Assembly (NCBI GenBank): GCA_012517865.1
Contig: JAAYUC010000018.1
Location: 19,088 to 83,087 of the forward strand
Direction of reading: 5' to 3'
From: Chloroflexota bacterium
GTDB taxonomy: Bacteria > Chloroflexota > Anaerolineae > Anaerolineales > Anaerolineaceae
Length of the DNA: 64,000 nucleotides
Part shown: piece by piece, positions 8,746 to 17,083 of the stretch
How the letters are laid out: each line of letters starts with the position of its first letter
How positions within the stretch are numbered: position 1 is the first letter of the stretch
Notes under the pieces: model-generated
The model's input: only the letters and a program-made list of their open reading frames with translations
The model's database searches: none
Told to the model about the DNA's origin: nothing
Program-made: the position numbers and the translations under genes

Positions 8746-10206
8746 TCAGGCCGCGGCGCGGTTGAATTCCTCAATCAGGGCGTCAATTTCCGGCGCCTGA
8801 GCCTGGATTTCCAGCCAGTAATCCGGGTCGTACCACTGCGCCTGGATTTCTTCATAAGTTTTGCCTTGCTGCTCCACCCAGGTGTAGTACTTCAGGTTGT
8901 GGATGCGTTTGCGGTCGTAAAAGCTCAGTTCCTGCATGTAATCAATCGGCTGACCTTTCAAATACCGGGCATCGTCGGCCACGGCGTTGGCGGAGGTGTA
9001 CTCACCGTATTGCTCATGCATTTCGCGCAAACGACTCTGATAGAGGTCCATGGAATCGGTCAGGACGGTCACAACAATATCCTTGTTCGTGAGTTCGTTG
9101 TATTTCGCGAACTTTATCGAAGAAAGCAGATTGGAGATGCCGGAAAAACCGAGCATATCCAACTGACTCACCAGTGCTTCATCCACGCCGCTGTCTATCA
9201 GGTGCTGCCGGCCGGCAGGCTCATTGAATAACCGGGCAAGATTGACCACAGCCTGGTCATTGATGGCCGTAATGAAATCGGTATTGCGCACGTTGTGAAT
9301 CCAGGGGACATGCTTATCCCCGATGCCTTCGATGCGGTGCGCGCCAAAGCCGTTGTTCAGCAGAGTCGGGCATTCCTGCGCTTCGCTGGCCACGATTTTG
9401 CTGGCCGGGAAGCGCTGTTTAAGGTAGTCCCCGGCCGCGATAGTGCCAGCCGAACCGGTGGCGGAAACAAATCCGCGGTATGCGTTTCCTGGCCGGCTGA
9501 TATCGCCCACCACTTCCTCAACCGCGCTGCCGGTTATCGTGTAGTGCCACAGGTAGTTGCCAAATTCCTCGAACTGATTAAAGATGACCAGGTCCTCGCC
9601 GCTGCGGCGCAGTTCCCAGCATTTGTCAAAGATTTCTTTGACATTCGATTCACTGCCCGGGGTAGAAATCACTTCGCTGGCAATCTTGCTAAGCCATTCA
9701 AAGCGCTCGCGGCTCATGCCCTCCGGTAAAATCGCGATGGATTCGCAGCCCAGCAGATAGGAGTCATACGCGCCGCCCCGGCAGTAATTGCCCGTGGAAG
9801 GCCAGACCGCTTTCTGACGGGTCGGGTCAAATTGACCGGTCACCAAGCGCGGGACCAGGCAGCCAAAGGCCGCGCCCACCTTGTGGCAGCCGGTCGGAAA
9901 CCACTTGCCAACCAGCGCCACAATGCGCGCCGGCACGCCTGTGAGTTCGGATGGAAATTCCAGGTAGTTGACCTTCCCAAACAACCCTCCCTGGGAGCGG
10001 GGTTCGTTATGCCAGGTAATCCGGAACAAATTCAGTGGGTTCAAATCCCACAACCCCACTTCCCGCAGTTGTTCCAGGATTTTGGCTGGAATCAACGCGG
10101 GGTTTTTTTGTTGGGCAAGCGTCGGGATGTAAAATCTCTTCTCGCGTACGCGTTTGAGTGTGCGCTGCAGGTTTTCCGTATTGGTGGTCAGGTCAATTTT
10201 GGTCAT
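8746..10206 (-). CDS. Fold-type II PLP enzyme, TrpB/cysteine-synthase-like, unknown substrate
   Basis: A 486-residue pyridoxal-phosphate enzyme. The likely PLP lysine is Lys109 in TGCHKVGAA, matching the TGxHKxN motif of tryptophan synthase beta and relatives; SATGSAGT and the C-terminal region fit the fold-type II phosphate and substrate loops. It is longer than cysteine synthases (about 310) and diaminopropionate ammonia-lyases (about 400). ATG 10206 is chosen because TGGAGC precedes it; the frame extends further upstream without a ribosome-binding site. It could be a lyase or beta-replacement enzyme acting on an amino acid released by purine or hydantoin breakdown, functionally like YgeX. 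This is inferred from neighbours, since the sequence is not YgeX itself. Confidence 0.8.
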   Translation of the reverse strand: MTKIDLTTNTENLQRTLKRVREKRFYIPTLAQQKNPALIPAKILEQLREVGLWDLNPLNLFRITWHNEPRSQGGLFGKVNYLEFPSELTGVPARIVALVGKWFPTGCHKVGAAFGCLVPRLVTGQFDPTRQKAVWPSTGNYCRGGAYDSYLLGCESIAILPEGMSRERFEWLSKIASEVISTPGSESNVKEIFDKCWELRRSGEDLVIFNQFEEFGNYLWHYTITGSAVEEVVGDISRPGNAYRGFVSATGSAGTIAAGDYLKQRFPASKIVASEAQECPTLLNNGFGAHRIEGIGDKHVPWIHNVRNTDFITAINDQAVVNLARLFNEPAGRQHLIDSGVDEALVSQLDMLGFSGISNLLSSIKFAKYNELTNKDIVVTVLTDSMDLYQSRLREMHEQYGEYTSANAVADDARYLKGQPIDYMQELSFYDRKRIHNLKYYTWVEQQGKTYEEIQAQWYDPDYWLEIQAQAPEIDALIEEFNRAAA

Positions 10207-10219
10207 TTTTGCTCCAGGT

Positions 10220-11212
10220 TCAGGAATTTGGATTGTGTTTGTAGGAATCTGCCGGAAGGTCCAGGCGGATGGGATTAAAAGGTTCCCGCGGACCCTCCGC
10301 GACAATGTAAAGGGGGCGGTTCTTAGCTTCGTCATAAATCCTGCCAAGGTACTCACCAATGACCCCCAGAAATACCAGAATTAACGCGCTCAGGAGCGTC
10401 ATCAGGATAGCAAGGGAAGCCAGTCCGTGGAACTGAACCTTGGCCGCGTTGTGGAGGACAATGACGACAGGGATGGCAAGCACACCCAACGCGCCCAGAA
10501 GGAAGCCCAGACGCGTGGCAAGCTGCAAAGGCCACATGGAGAAGCCAGTGACGGCATTCATCGCCAGGCGCAGCATTTTCTTCAGCGGATATTTCGTCAC
10601 ACCGGCATGGCGGGCTTTGCGCTTATACTCCACGCCAATCTGACGGAAGCCCGCCCAGGCGCTCATGCCGCGCAAAAAGCGGTTATGCTCGCGCATGGAT
10701 ACCATCACGTCAACCACTTTGCGGTCCATCAGGCGAAAATCGCCTGTATCCAAAGGAATCTTGATATCGGTGATGCGGTCAATAAGGCGGTAGAACAAAG
10801 CGGCGGTTTGAGTTTTAAATTTGGTTTCGCCTTCCCGCTCGGTGCGCACCGCGTAAACCACTTCGTAACCTTCGCGCCATTTCGCGATTAGCTCGCCGAT
10901 GACTTCCGGCGGGTCCTGCAGGTCAGAATCGATGATGATTACCGCATCTCCGCGGCTGTAATCCAACCCGGCGCTGACGGCGATTTGGTGGCCGAAGTTG
11001 CGCGCAAAAATGACCGGGCGGACGCGTTCATCGGAGGCTGCCAGCTTGCGGATAACCTCTGTGGAGCCGTCCTGGCTGCCGTCATCGACCATGATCAGTT
11101 CCCAATCCTGCTCGGTTTTATCCAGTTCCTCACGCACGCGGGCGTAAAGCAAGGGCAGGTTTTCGAGCTCGTTAAAAATTGGCGCAATAATCGTGAAAAC
11201 GGGTTTAGTCAT
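10220..11212 (-). CDS. Membrane glycosyltransferase family 2 (DPM1/GtrB-like)
   Basis: A 330-residue enzyme with an N-terminal GT-A domain (residues about 5-230; IIAPIFNELENL at the start, DSDLQDPPE as the metal-binding DxD region) and two C-terminal transmembrane helices (about 235-300) followed by a cytosolic tail. Relatives such as GtrB and dolichol-phosphate-mannose synthases transfer a sugar from a nucleotide to polyprenyl phosphate on the inner face of the membrane. The start overlaps the stop of the threonine-synthase-like gene by 8 bases. It seems out of place between two PLP enzymes of a catabolic block, and its acceptor cannot be read from the sequence. Confidence 0.9.
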   Translation of the reverse strand: MTKPVFTIIAPIFNELENLPLLYARVREELDKTEQDWELIMVDDGSQDGSTEVIRKLAASDERVRPVIFARNFGHQIAVSAGLDYSRGDAVIIIDSDLQDPPEVIGELIAKWREGYEVVYAVRTEREGETKFKTQTAALFYRLIDRITDIKIPLDTGDFRLMDRKVVDVMVSMREHNRFLRGMSAWAGFRQIGVEYKRKARHAGVTKYPLKKMLRLAMNAVTGFSMWPLQLATRLGFLLGALGVLAIPVVIVLHNAAKVQFHGLASLAILMTLLSALILVFLGVIGEYLGRIYDEAKNRPLYIVAEGPREPFNPIRLDLPADSYKHNPNS

Positions 11213-12449
11213 GAATCACCTTCATCAGTGCCTGTATGGTAGGTTCAATAATTGGCGCCGGAGGCACAGCGTTTGCCGCGGCGCGAACATCCTTCAGGCC
11301 GCTGCCCGTGCACAAGACCAGCGCCGGGCTTTCCGGGGTCAGGGCGCCTTCCCGGATGTCTTTGCGCAGGCCGGCAAAAGCCGCGGCAGCGGCCGGTTCG
11401 ACAAAGATGCCGACCTTTCCCAGCTGCGGGATTTCTTTCAGGATTTCGTCATCCGATACGGTGGTGTAGTGCCCGCCAGTCTCGCGGACGGCGCGCAGAG
11501 CCCGCAGTCCGTCGCGCGGCAGGTCCACGCTGATGCTGTCGGCCAGGGTGGTGGCGCGCACCGGCGTGATTTCTTCCGTTCCGGCAAAAAACGCGTTCGC
11601 GATGGCCGCGGAATTTTCGGATTGGACGCCAATCAGCATGGGAGGTTTCTCTATCCAACCAAGGGAAAGCAAATCCAGAAATCCTTTATGGATGCCGGAG
11701 ATAATGTTGCCGTCGCCCACAGGGATGTAAACCCTGAGCGGTTCAGACCCGGCAGGCAGCGTGCGCAGCACCTGTTCCCAGATTTCAAAGGCGGCCGTTT
11801 TCTTGCCTTCCGCCGTGAATGGGTTGTGCCCGGTGTTGCGGTTGTACCAACCAAAAGTCTCAGAGGCCGCCAGGCTCAGGTCAAAGGCCTGGTCGTAATT
11901 TCCATCCACAAGGATGACCTGCGCGCCAAATGTGAGCAGCTGCGCGATTTTGGCTGGCGGAGCGGAGCGCGGCGCGAAAATCACGGCGCGCATGCCTGTG
12001 CTGGCAGCCATGCAGGCAGTCGCCGCGCCGGCGTTGCCAGTGGAGGCCGCGACAACAGTCTCCTGGTTAGTGGTTTTCATGCGCGCCGCGACCAGCGCGC
12101 TGGCGCGGTCCTTGAATGAAGCGCTCGGATTGCGGCTCTCATCTTTTATCCACAGCTGGCGCAGATTTAATTCCTGCTTTAGAAGTCCGGGCTGATAGAC
12201 CGGCGTCCAACCAACCTGCCGCAGGGGGGTATGCCAATAGCCGGGGTCTTCCACCGGCAGCAGCGGGAGGTAGCGCCAGATGGAGGCTTCTTTGGACTCA
12301 AGGATATCGGCAGGGTTAGGTTTCCGTGCCGCGGTTTCATATTCCAGGTGGACGGTGAGATTTCCGCCGTCGCGCGGGCAGACGTACTGCACCTCGCCGC
12401 TGGAATATACCGCACCGCAAATAGAACAGGAAAAATACGCAATGTTCAT
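11205..12449 (-). CDS. thrC: Threonine synthase or threonine-synthase-like PLP lyase
   Basis: A 414-residue fold-type II PLP enzyme. The PLP lysine is Lys113 in SASFKDR, with the ThrC-type ASTGNAGAA glycine loop and an N-terminal Cys-rich strand (C8, C11, C24) as in archaeal-type threonine synthases. ATG 12449 is preferred to an upstream TTG because GAGG lies at good spacing. Threonine synthase converts O-phosphohomoserine to threonine, but no hom or thrB is nearby. In this catabolic block it might instead act on a diamino or hydroxy amino acid. The symbol is therefore tentative. Confidence 0.8.
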   Translation of the reverse strand: MNIAYFSCSICGAVYSSGEVQYVCPRDGGNLTVHLEYETAARKPNPADILESKEASIWRYLPLLPVEDPGYWHTPLRQVGWTPVYQPGLLKQELNLRQLWIKDESRNPSASFKDRASALVAARMKTTNQETVVAASTGNAGAATACMAASTGMRAVIFAPRSAPPAKIAQLLTFGAQVILVDGNYDQAFDLSLAASETFGWYNRNTGHNPFTAEGKKTAAFEIWEQVLRTLPAGSEPLRVYIPVGDGNIISGIHKGFLDLLSLGWIEKPPMLIGVQSENSAAIANAFFAGTEEITPVRATTLADSISVDLPRDGLRALRAVRETGGHYTTVSDDEILKEIPQLGKVGIFVEPAAAAAFAGLRKDIREGALTPESPALVLCTGSGLKDVRAAANAVPPAPIIEPTIQALMKVIHD

Positions 12450-12499
12450 AAAGAGCCTCAAGCTTTCCTGGCAGCTTCGCGCTTGTTTGCCAAATTCTC

Positions 12500-13447
12500 T
12501 CAGGGCAGAATCCAGGTTCCGGTTTTCCCGTCCAAAGCGTCTTTGATGTGTTCCGGGTCAGTAATCAGGGCTGCTTTTCCGCCGCAGTCCAGATACTTGA
12601 GGATAGCCTCGATTTTTGGAAGCATGCTGCCCTTGGCAAAGTGCCCTTCTTTGATATACTGCCGCGCCTCCGCCGCGGTCAAGCGGTCCAGCCAGCGTTG
12701 GTCGGGTTTATTAAAGTTGATGGCAACCTTTTCCACGGCCGTGCTGATCAGGAACAAATCCGCTTTAATCATACAAGCCAGGATGGCTGAGCCAAAATCC
12801 TTGTCAATAACCGCTTCGACGCCGACAAGTTTGCCCTCAGGCGTACGCATGACAGGGATTCCGCCGCCTCCAACCGCCACAACCACAAAGCCGTGGTCAA
12901 TCAGGCTGCGAATCGCGTCAGCTTCCACGATGGTCTGCGGGATGGGCGAAGGCACCACGCGGCGCCAACCGCGGCCGGCGTCCTCTACCATAGTCCAGCC
13001 GTCGTGTTCCATCTTAACTTTGGCCTGGGCTTCATCGAGGAAGGAACCAATTGGTTTGGTCGGGTGCTTGAAGGCCGGGTCTTCCCTGTCCACGATGGTT
13101 TGGGTCACGATGGTCGCAGCGGATTTCTTAATTCCGCGCTTATAGAATTCGTTTTGCAGGGCTTGCTGGAACATGTAGCCGATCGCGCCCTGGGTATCCG
13201 CGCCGCAATAATCCAGCGGAACTTCGTGCAACTCATGGGCCGCGAGTTCGGAACGGCGCAAGATAAATCCGACCTGGGGGCCGTTTCCATGGGTGACAAC
13301 TACATCCCAACCATCTTCAATCATGGTGGCGATGTGCGCCATGGTATCAACTGCGGCTTGATACTGATCGGGGACTGTCTGATGGTCTTTGTCCTTAATC
13401 AGGGCGTTTCCACCGACCGCGACAACTGCTAAACCTTTTTTTTGCAT
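12500..13447 (-). CDS. arcC: Carbamate kinase
   Basis: A 315-residue amino-acid-kinase-fold enzyme that makes ATP from carbamoyl phosphate and ADP. It has AVGGNAL at the start, THGNGPQVG, and GGGGIPV in the nucleotide region, typical of ArcC and YqeA, at the usual length of 310-320. ATG 13447 follows AAGGATAG. There is no arginine deiminase or ornithine carbamoyltransferase next to it. Its neighbours are an amidohydrolase of the 8-oxoguanine deaminase type and a threonine-synthase-like gene. This matches the yqeA context of purine-degradation clusters, where ring cleavage would feed carbamoyl phosphate to substrate-level phosphorylation. A YgeW-type transcarbamylase is not in the window. Confidence 0.93.
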   Translation of the reverse strand: MQKKGLAVVAVGGNALIKDKDHQTVPDQYQAAVDTMAHIATMIEDGWDVVVTHGNGPQVGFILRRSELAAHELHEVPLDYCGADTQGAIGYMFQQALQNEFYKRGIKKSAATIVTQTIVDREDPAFKHPTKPIGSFLDEAQAKVKMEHDGWTMVEDAGRGWRRVVPSPIPQTIVEADAIRSLIDHGFVVVAVGGGGIPVMRTPEGKLVGVEAVIDKDFGSAILACMIKADLFLISTAVEKVAINFNKPDQRWLDRLTAAEARQYIKEGHFAKGSMLPKIEAILKYLDCGGKAALITDPEHIKDALDGKTGTWILP

Positions 13448-13477
13448 ATGCTATCCTTTGCGTTTATGGAGTGAATT

Positions 13478-14863
13478 TCAGCCCTGGATCATCTTCCTTG
13501 AGGCTGTGTTGTGTTTTTCAATATGGCGGGGCAGGTCAAGGCTGACAAGCTCGCCGGCCTTCACGACTGCCTGCCCACCGACGACGGTCCAATCCGCTCT
13601 GACGGGCGCGCAAAAAACTACCGCCGCGACGGGGTCTTGCCACGCGCCGGTGTATTCCAGCCGGTTCAGGTTCACGGCAAAAAAGTCCGCGCACTTGCCA
13701 ACTTCCAGCGACCCAACATCCTGCCTGCCAAGGACGGCTGCGCCGCCGCGCGTGGCAATCGATAACGCCTGCCGGGCGGTCATCAGCGGAGGCGCGTCGG
13801 GGGCGGAACGGCTGGCTCCGTGCACACCGCTGTTCAGGCGCGAAAGCAGCATCGCCTGCCGGGCTTCCGCGAGCATGTGTGAGCTGTCGTTGCTGGCGGA
13901 ACCGTCCACGCCCAGCCCCAGCTTCACTCCGCGGGAGAGCATTTGCATTACTGGCGCGATGCCGGAGGCAAGGCGCATATTTGAGCTGGGGCAGTGCGCC
14001 ACACCGCAGCCGTGCCGGGCGTAAAGGTCTATCTCTGCTTCATTCACGTGCACGCTGTGGGCGAACCAGACATCGTTCCCAATCCAATCTACCGTTTGCA
14101 TGTAGGCGACCGGCTTGTAACCAAATTTTTGCAGGCAAAAATCGTCTTCGTCTTCCGTTTCCGCCAGGTGCGTGTGAAGGTGAACGCCGTATTCCCGCGC
14201 GAGCGCGGCCGATTCACGCATCAGGTCGCCGGTGACGCTGAACGGGGAGCAAGGCGCCAGCACAATTTGCAGTCTGGAGCCGGGTTTGGGGTCGTGATAG
14301 CGCTCAATCAGGCGCTGGCTGTCCCGCAGGATGGCTTCCTCGCTGTCGACCACTGAATCGGGCGGCAGGCCGCCTTTAGATTCGCCCAGGCTCATGGAGC
14401 CACGGGAAGCGTGCAGGCGCAGGCCGATTTCGGCCGCCGCATCAATCTCATCATCCAATCGGGAACCGTTTGGGAATAAGTACAGATGGTCTGAGGCTGT
14501 TGTGCAGCCGGAAAGGGCCAGCTCCGCCAGGGCGGTTTGCGTGCTGATGAACACCGCTTCGGGGTCCATGCGCGCCCATATCGGGTAGAGCGTTTTCAGC
14601 CAGTTGAACAGATTCGCGTCCTGCGCGGCAGGCAGAGCGCGGGTAAGCGTCTGGTAAAAGTGATGATGGGTGTTAATCAGTCCGGGAAGTACCACATGGT
14701 CTCGCAGGTCCAACACTTCATCTGCCTGCGTGGGGAGGTCTCCGGCCGGGCCGATTTGTTCTATGAAGCCGTTCCGACAGAAGATGGCCGCGTCCCGCAG
14801 TTCTCGGTTTTCCGAGTCCATCGTGACAATGAGTGAGGCGTTGTTTACGAGCAGCGTTGACAT
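13478..14863 (-). CDS. SsnA / 8-oxoguanine deaminase-type amidohydrolase
   Basis: A 461-residue metal-dependent deaminase of the amidohydrolase superfamily. The HHH metal motif is at 66-68 in NTHHHFYQTLTRA, the signature I associate with 8-oxoguanine deaminase (EC 3.5.4.32, guanine oxidised at C8 to urate). It is followed by HTHLAE, HSVHV and GVDGSASND. ATG 14863 is chosen because TTGGAGG stands 6-7 bases upstream; the longer TTG start would bury that site. Gaps are 23 bases to folD and 30 bases to the carbamate kinase gene. In the E. coli yge/ygf cluster the equivalent place is held by ssnA. Other aminohydrolase substrates cannot be excluded. Confidence 0.85.
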   Translation of the reverse strand: MSTLLVNNASLIVTMDSENRELRDAAIFCRNGFIEQIGPAGDLPTQADEVLDLRDHVVLPGLINTHHHFYQTLTRALPAAQDANLFNWLKTLYPIWARMDPEAVFISTQTALAELALSGCTTASDHLYLFPNGSRLDDEIDAAAEIGLRLHASRGSMSLGESKGGLPPDSVVDSEEAILRDSQRLIERYHDPKPGSRLQIVLAPCSPFSVTGDLMRESAALAREYGVHLHTHLAETEDEDDFCLQKFGYKPVAYMQTVDWIGNDVWFAHSVHVNEAEIDLYARHGCGVAHCPSSNMRLASGIAPVMQMLSRGVKLGLGVDGSASNDSSHMLAEARQAMLLSRLNSGVHGASRSAPDAPPLMTARQALSIATRGGAAVLGRQDVGSLEVGKCADFFAVNLNRLEYTGAWQDPVAAVVFCAPVRADWTVVGGQAVVKAGELVSLDLPRHIEKHNTASRKMIQG

Positions 14864-14886
14864 GTCTGCCTCCAATTAATTAACGA

Positions 14887-15771
14887 TTAAGCCGCATTAT
14901 CAGCGAGCTCGCGGGCTCGCAAAGTGTTCTGCAAGAGCATGGCTATCGTCATGGGTCCGACGCCGCCGGGCACCGGCGTGATGGCGGACGCGACTTGAAG
15001 GGCTTCTTCAAAGGCAACGTCCCCAACCAGGCGGGAACCTTTGGGCGCGGAAGCGTCTTCCACGCGGTTGATACCCACATCTATCACAACAGCCCCGGGT
15101 TTAAGCCAGTCTCCGCGCACCATTTCCGGTTTTCCGATTGCCGCGATGAGCACATCCGCCTGCCGAACCACCGCGGGCAGGTCCCGGGTTTTTGAGTGGC
15201 AGATAGTCACGGTAGCGTCCGCCCGCACCAGCAGAAGCGCGACGGGCATGCCGACAATATTCGAGCGCCCCAGCACAACGGCATTGGAGCCGGCCAGCTT
15301 TGTTCCCGCTTTTTCCAGCAGCACCATCACACCCGCCGGCGTGCAGGGCACAAACAGGGGTTCGCGTCCCTTTTGCGCGAGCCTGCCGATATTGACCGGA
15401 TGGAATCCGTCGACGTCTTTGTTCAGTTCAATTGCACTGAGGACGCGTTCTTCATTCAGATGGGATGGCAGAGGCAGCTGCACCAGGATGCCGTTCACGT
15501 TGGGGTCCGCGTTCAGCCGGCGCACCAGTGCTTCAACTTCTTCCTGGCTGGCGTTCGCCGGCAGCTCGTAACCAAAAGAGCGGATGCCGACTTCGGCGCA
15601 CATTTTTTGTTTGCTGCGCACATACACCTGCGACGCTGGGTTATCTCCGATCAGAACGGTTGCCAGACCGGGGACGGGCAGACCCAGGCGCGCGCGCTCT
15701 TCCACCTTTTGTTTTACATTTTCTCGTATCTCTGCGGCGATTTGTTTACCATTGATCAGGTGAGCTGTCAT
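14887..15771 (-). CDS. folD: Bifunctional methylenetetrahydrofolate dehydrogenase / cyclohydrolase
   Basis: A 294-residue enzyme interconverting 5,10-methylene-, 5,10-methenyl- and 10-formyl-tetrahydrofolate. Visible family features are VGDNPASQVYVRSKQK with the catalytic Tyr/Lys pair near residue 50, QLPLPSHL, the Rossmann signature VLGRSNIVGMP, and the C-terminal TPVPGGVGPMT. ATG 15771 follows GAGGAAAC. It is the first gene of the leftward block. Purine fermentation delivers formimino groups to folate, so FolD would pass that carbon on. It is equally a housekeeping gene, so this link is inferred from order. Confidence 0.97.
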   Translation of the reverse strand: MTAHLINGKQIAAEIRENVKQKVEERARLGLPVPGLATVLIGDNPASQVYVRSKQKMCAEVGIRSFGYELPANASQEEVEALVRRLNADPNVNGILVQLPLPSHLNEERVLSAIELNKDVDGFHPVNIGRLAQKGREPLFVPCTPAGVMVLLEKAGTKLAGSNAVVLGRSNIVGMPVALLLVRADATVTICHSKTRDLPAVVRQADVLIAAIGKPEMVRGDWLKPGAVVIDVGINRVEDASAPKGSRLVGDVAFEEALQVASAITPVPGGVGPMTIAMLLQNTLRARELADNAA

Positions 15772-15797
15772 GTTTCCTCTATGCAGTTGGTGATGAG

Positions 15798-15822
15798 ATT
15801 ATACCCGAATCGACGGTATAAT
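15798..15822. promoter_or_regulatory. Divergent folD/udk promoters with back-to-back TATAAT boxes
   Basis: A TATAAT on the minus strand (15798-15803) serves folD, with about 20 bases of leader carrying GAGGAAAC. A TATAAT on the plus strand (15817-15822) stands only 6 bases before the udk ATG. The two -10 boxes are centred 19 bases apart, so each lies where the other promoter's -35 region would be. Confidence 0.65.
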
Positions 15823-15828
15823 TTCGTT

Positions 15829-16476
15829 ATGGATAAGACCGCGCTCCCATTGGTGATTGGCATTGCCGGAGGTTCCGGCTCCGGAAAGACTACCCTCGCG
15901 CAGTCCATTTTGGACGCGATTGGGCGGGACCGGATTGCTTTTCTACCGCACGACGCGTATTACCGCGACCAGACGCAGCTCAGCTTTGAGGAGCGCCTGA
16001 AAGTCAATTATGACCACCCCGACGCGTTGGAGACCGATTTGCTAATCCGGCACATCCTCGCGCTCAAGGCTGGAAAGGTGATTGAACGGCCGGTTTATGA
16101 TTTTAAACTCTACACGCGCGCCTCGGAAATCATGTTGATTGAACCACGTCAGATTATTATGGTGGAAGGCATCTTGCTTTTCTATGAACCTCAGCTGCGG
16201 AAACTTTTCGATATGAAGGTATACGTGGACGCGGACCCGGATATCTGTTTTATCCGCAGGCTCACCCGGGATATCGAAGAACGCGGGCGGTCGGTCGAAT
16301 CGGTCGTGCAGCAGTATCTGAGCACGGTCCGCCCCAGTTATATTGAATTTGTGGAACCCTCCAAGCGGTTCGCGGATATCATTATTCCTGAAGGCGGGAA
16401 GAATACCGTCGCTTTGAATATGGTCATTGCCCGCTTGCAAGGGCTGCTTGATGATGCAAACAAGCTCACCAGCTAA
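15829..16476 (+). CDS. udk: Uridine kinase (uridine/cytidine monophosphate salvage)
   Basis: A 215-residue P-loop kinase that phosphorylates uridine and cytidine with ATP or GTP. Walker A GGSGSGKTT is at residues 15-23, then HDAYYRD, NYDHPDA and RPVYDF typical of Udk, and a LID-like RRLTRDIEERGRS. The frame is open far upstream, but ATG 15829 is fixed by the family N-terminus. TATAAT ends only 6 bases before this ATG, so the message is probably leaderless. The VTT gene overlaps its end by 26 bases. Confidence 0.95.
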   Translation: MDKTALPLVIGIAGGSGSGKTTLAQSILDAIGRDRIAFLPHDAYYRDQTQLSFEERLKVNYDHPDALETDLLIRHILALKAGKVIERPVYDFKLYTRASEIMLIEPRQIIMVEGILLFYEPQLRKLFDMKVYVDADPDICFIRRLTRDIEERGRSVESVVQQYLSTVRPSYIEFVEPSKRFADIIIPEGGKNTVALNMVIARLQGLLDDANKLTS

Positions 16477-17014
16477 TAACGCGCTTAAGCCTGCCCAGGT
16501 AGTCTGGCGGGTCGTCCTGCTGATTGTCCTCATCGCGGCCACATTCACATTAATTATCTTCAGGGAACAGGTGCAGAAGCTGCAGGCCTTCGGCTATCCC
16601 GGCATTTTCCTTTTTTCTCTACTTTCCAACGCGACCATTCTGCTCCCTTTGCCAGGGGTGGTCTTTACCTCCTCTATGGGGGCGGTCTTTAATCCTTTTT
16701 GGGTAGCTCTCGCGGCTGGTTTAGGCGCCGCTCTTGGCGAAATTTCCGGGTATCTGGCGGGGGTAAGCGGGCAGATTTTGTTTGAAAACAAGGCCAATTA
16801 TTCCAAAGTGATGGATTGGATGCGGAAATACGGCTTGTGGACCATCCTCGTGCTGGCATTTATCCCCAACCCGCTCTTTGATATCGCCGGGTTCGCGGCG
16901 GGTTCTCTAAAAATCCCGGTCTGGAAATTCCTGCTGCTTTGCGCGATTGGAAAAATCGCGAAAATGCTGTTTTTTGCGTATCTCGGAGCGGGGCTTTTTT
17001 CCATCTTCAGCTGA
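16451..17014 (+). CDS. VTT/DedA-like membrane protein (SNARE-associated family)
   Basis: A 187-residue membrane protein with about five hydrophobic segments and the VTT-domain pattern: an amphipathic re-entrant segment near PLPGVVFTSSMGAVF, the glycine-rich GLGAALGEISGYLAG, and FIPNPLFDIAGFAAGSL. DedA/TMEM41-type proteins act as lipid scramblases or flippases in membrane homeostasis. ATG 16451 or 16454 both fit; the gene overlaps udk, which suggests co-transcription. Confidence 0.85.
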   Translation: MMQTSSPANNALKPAQVVWRVVLLIVLIAATFTLIIFREQVQKLQAFGYPGIFLFSLLSNATILLPLPGVVFTSSMGAVFNPFWVALAAGLGAALGEISGYLAGVSGQILFENKANYSKVMDWMRKYGLWTILVLAFIPNPLFDIAGFAAGSLKIPVWKFLLLCAIGKIAKMLFFAYLGAGLFSIFS

Positions 17015-17070
17015 CCATGGGCTCTGTTCATGAATACAGGCTTACTGCTCCCGCGTAGAATCCTTTAAGT

Positions 17071-17076
17071 TATAAT
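17071..17076 (+). promoter_or_regulatory. -10 box of rsmG, leaderless start
   Basis: A perfect TATAAT is followed by 7 bases and then GTG. Transcription would begin at or next to the start codon, which decides between the ATG and GTG starts. Confidence 0.55.
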
Positions 17077-17083
17077 GCCGGTT

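Noticed and set aside
15196..15828. Long upstream extension of the uridine kinase frame
   Set aside because: It lies antisense to folD. Family length and the TATAAT box fix the start at 15829.
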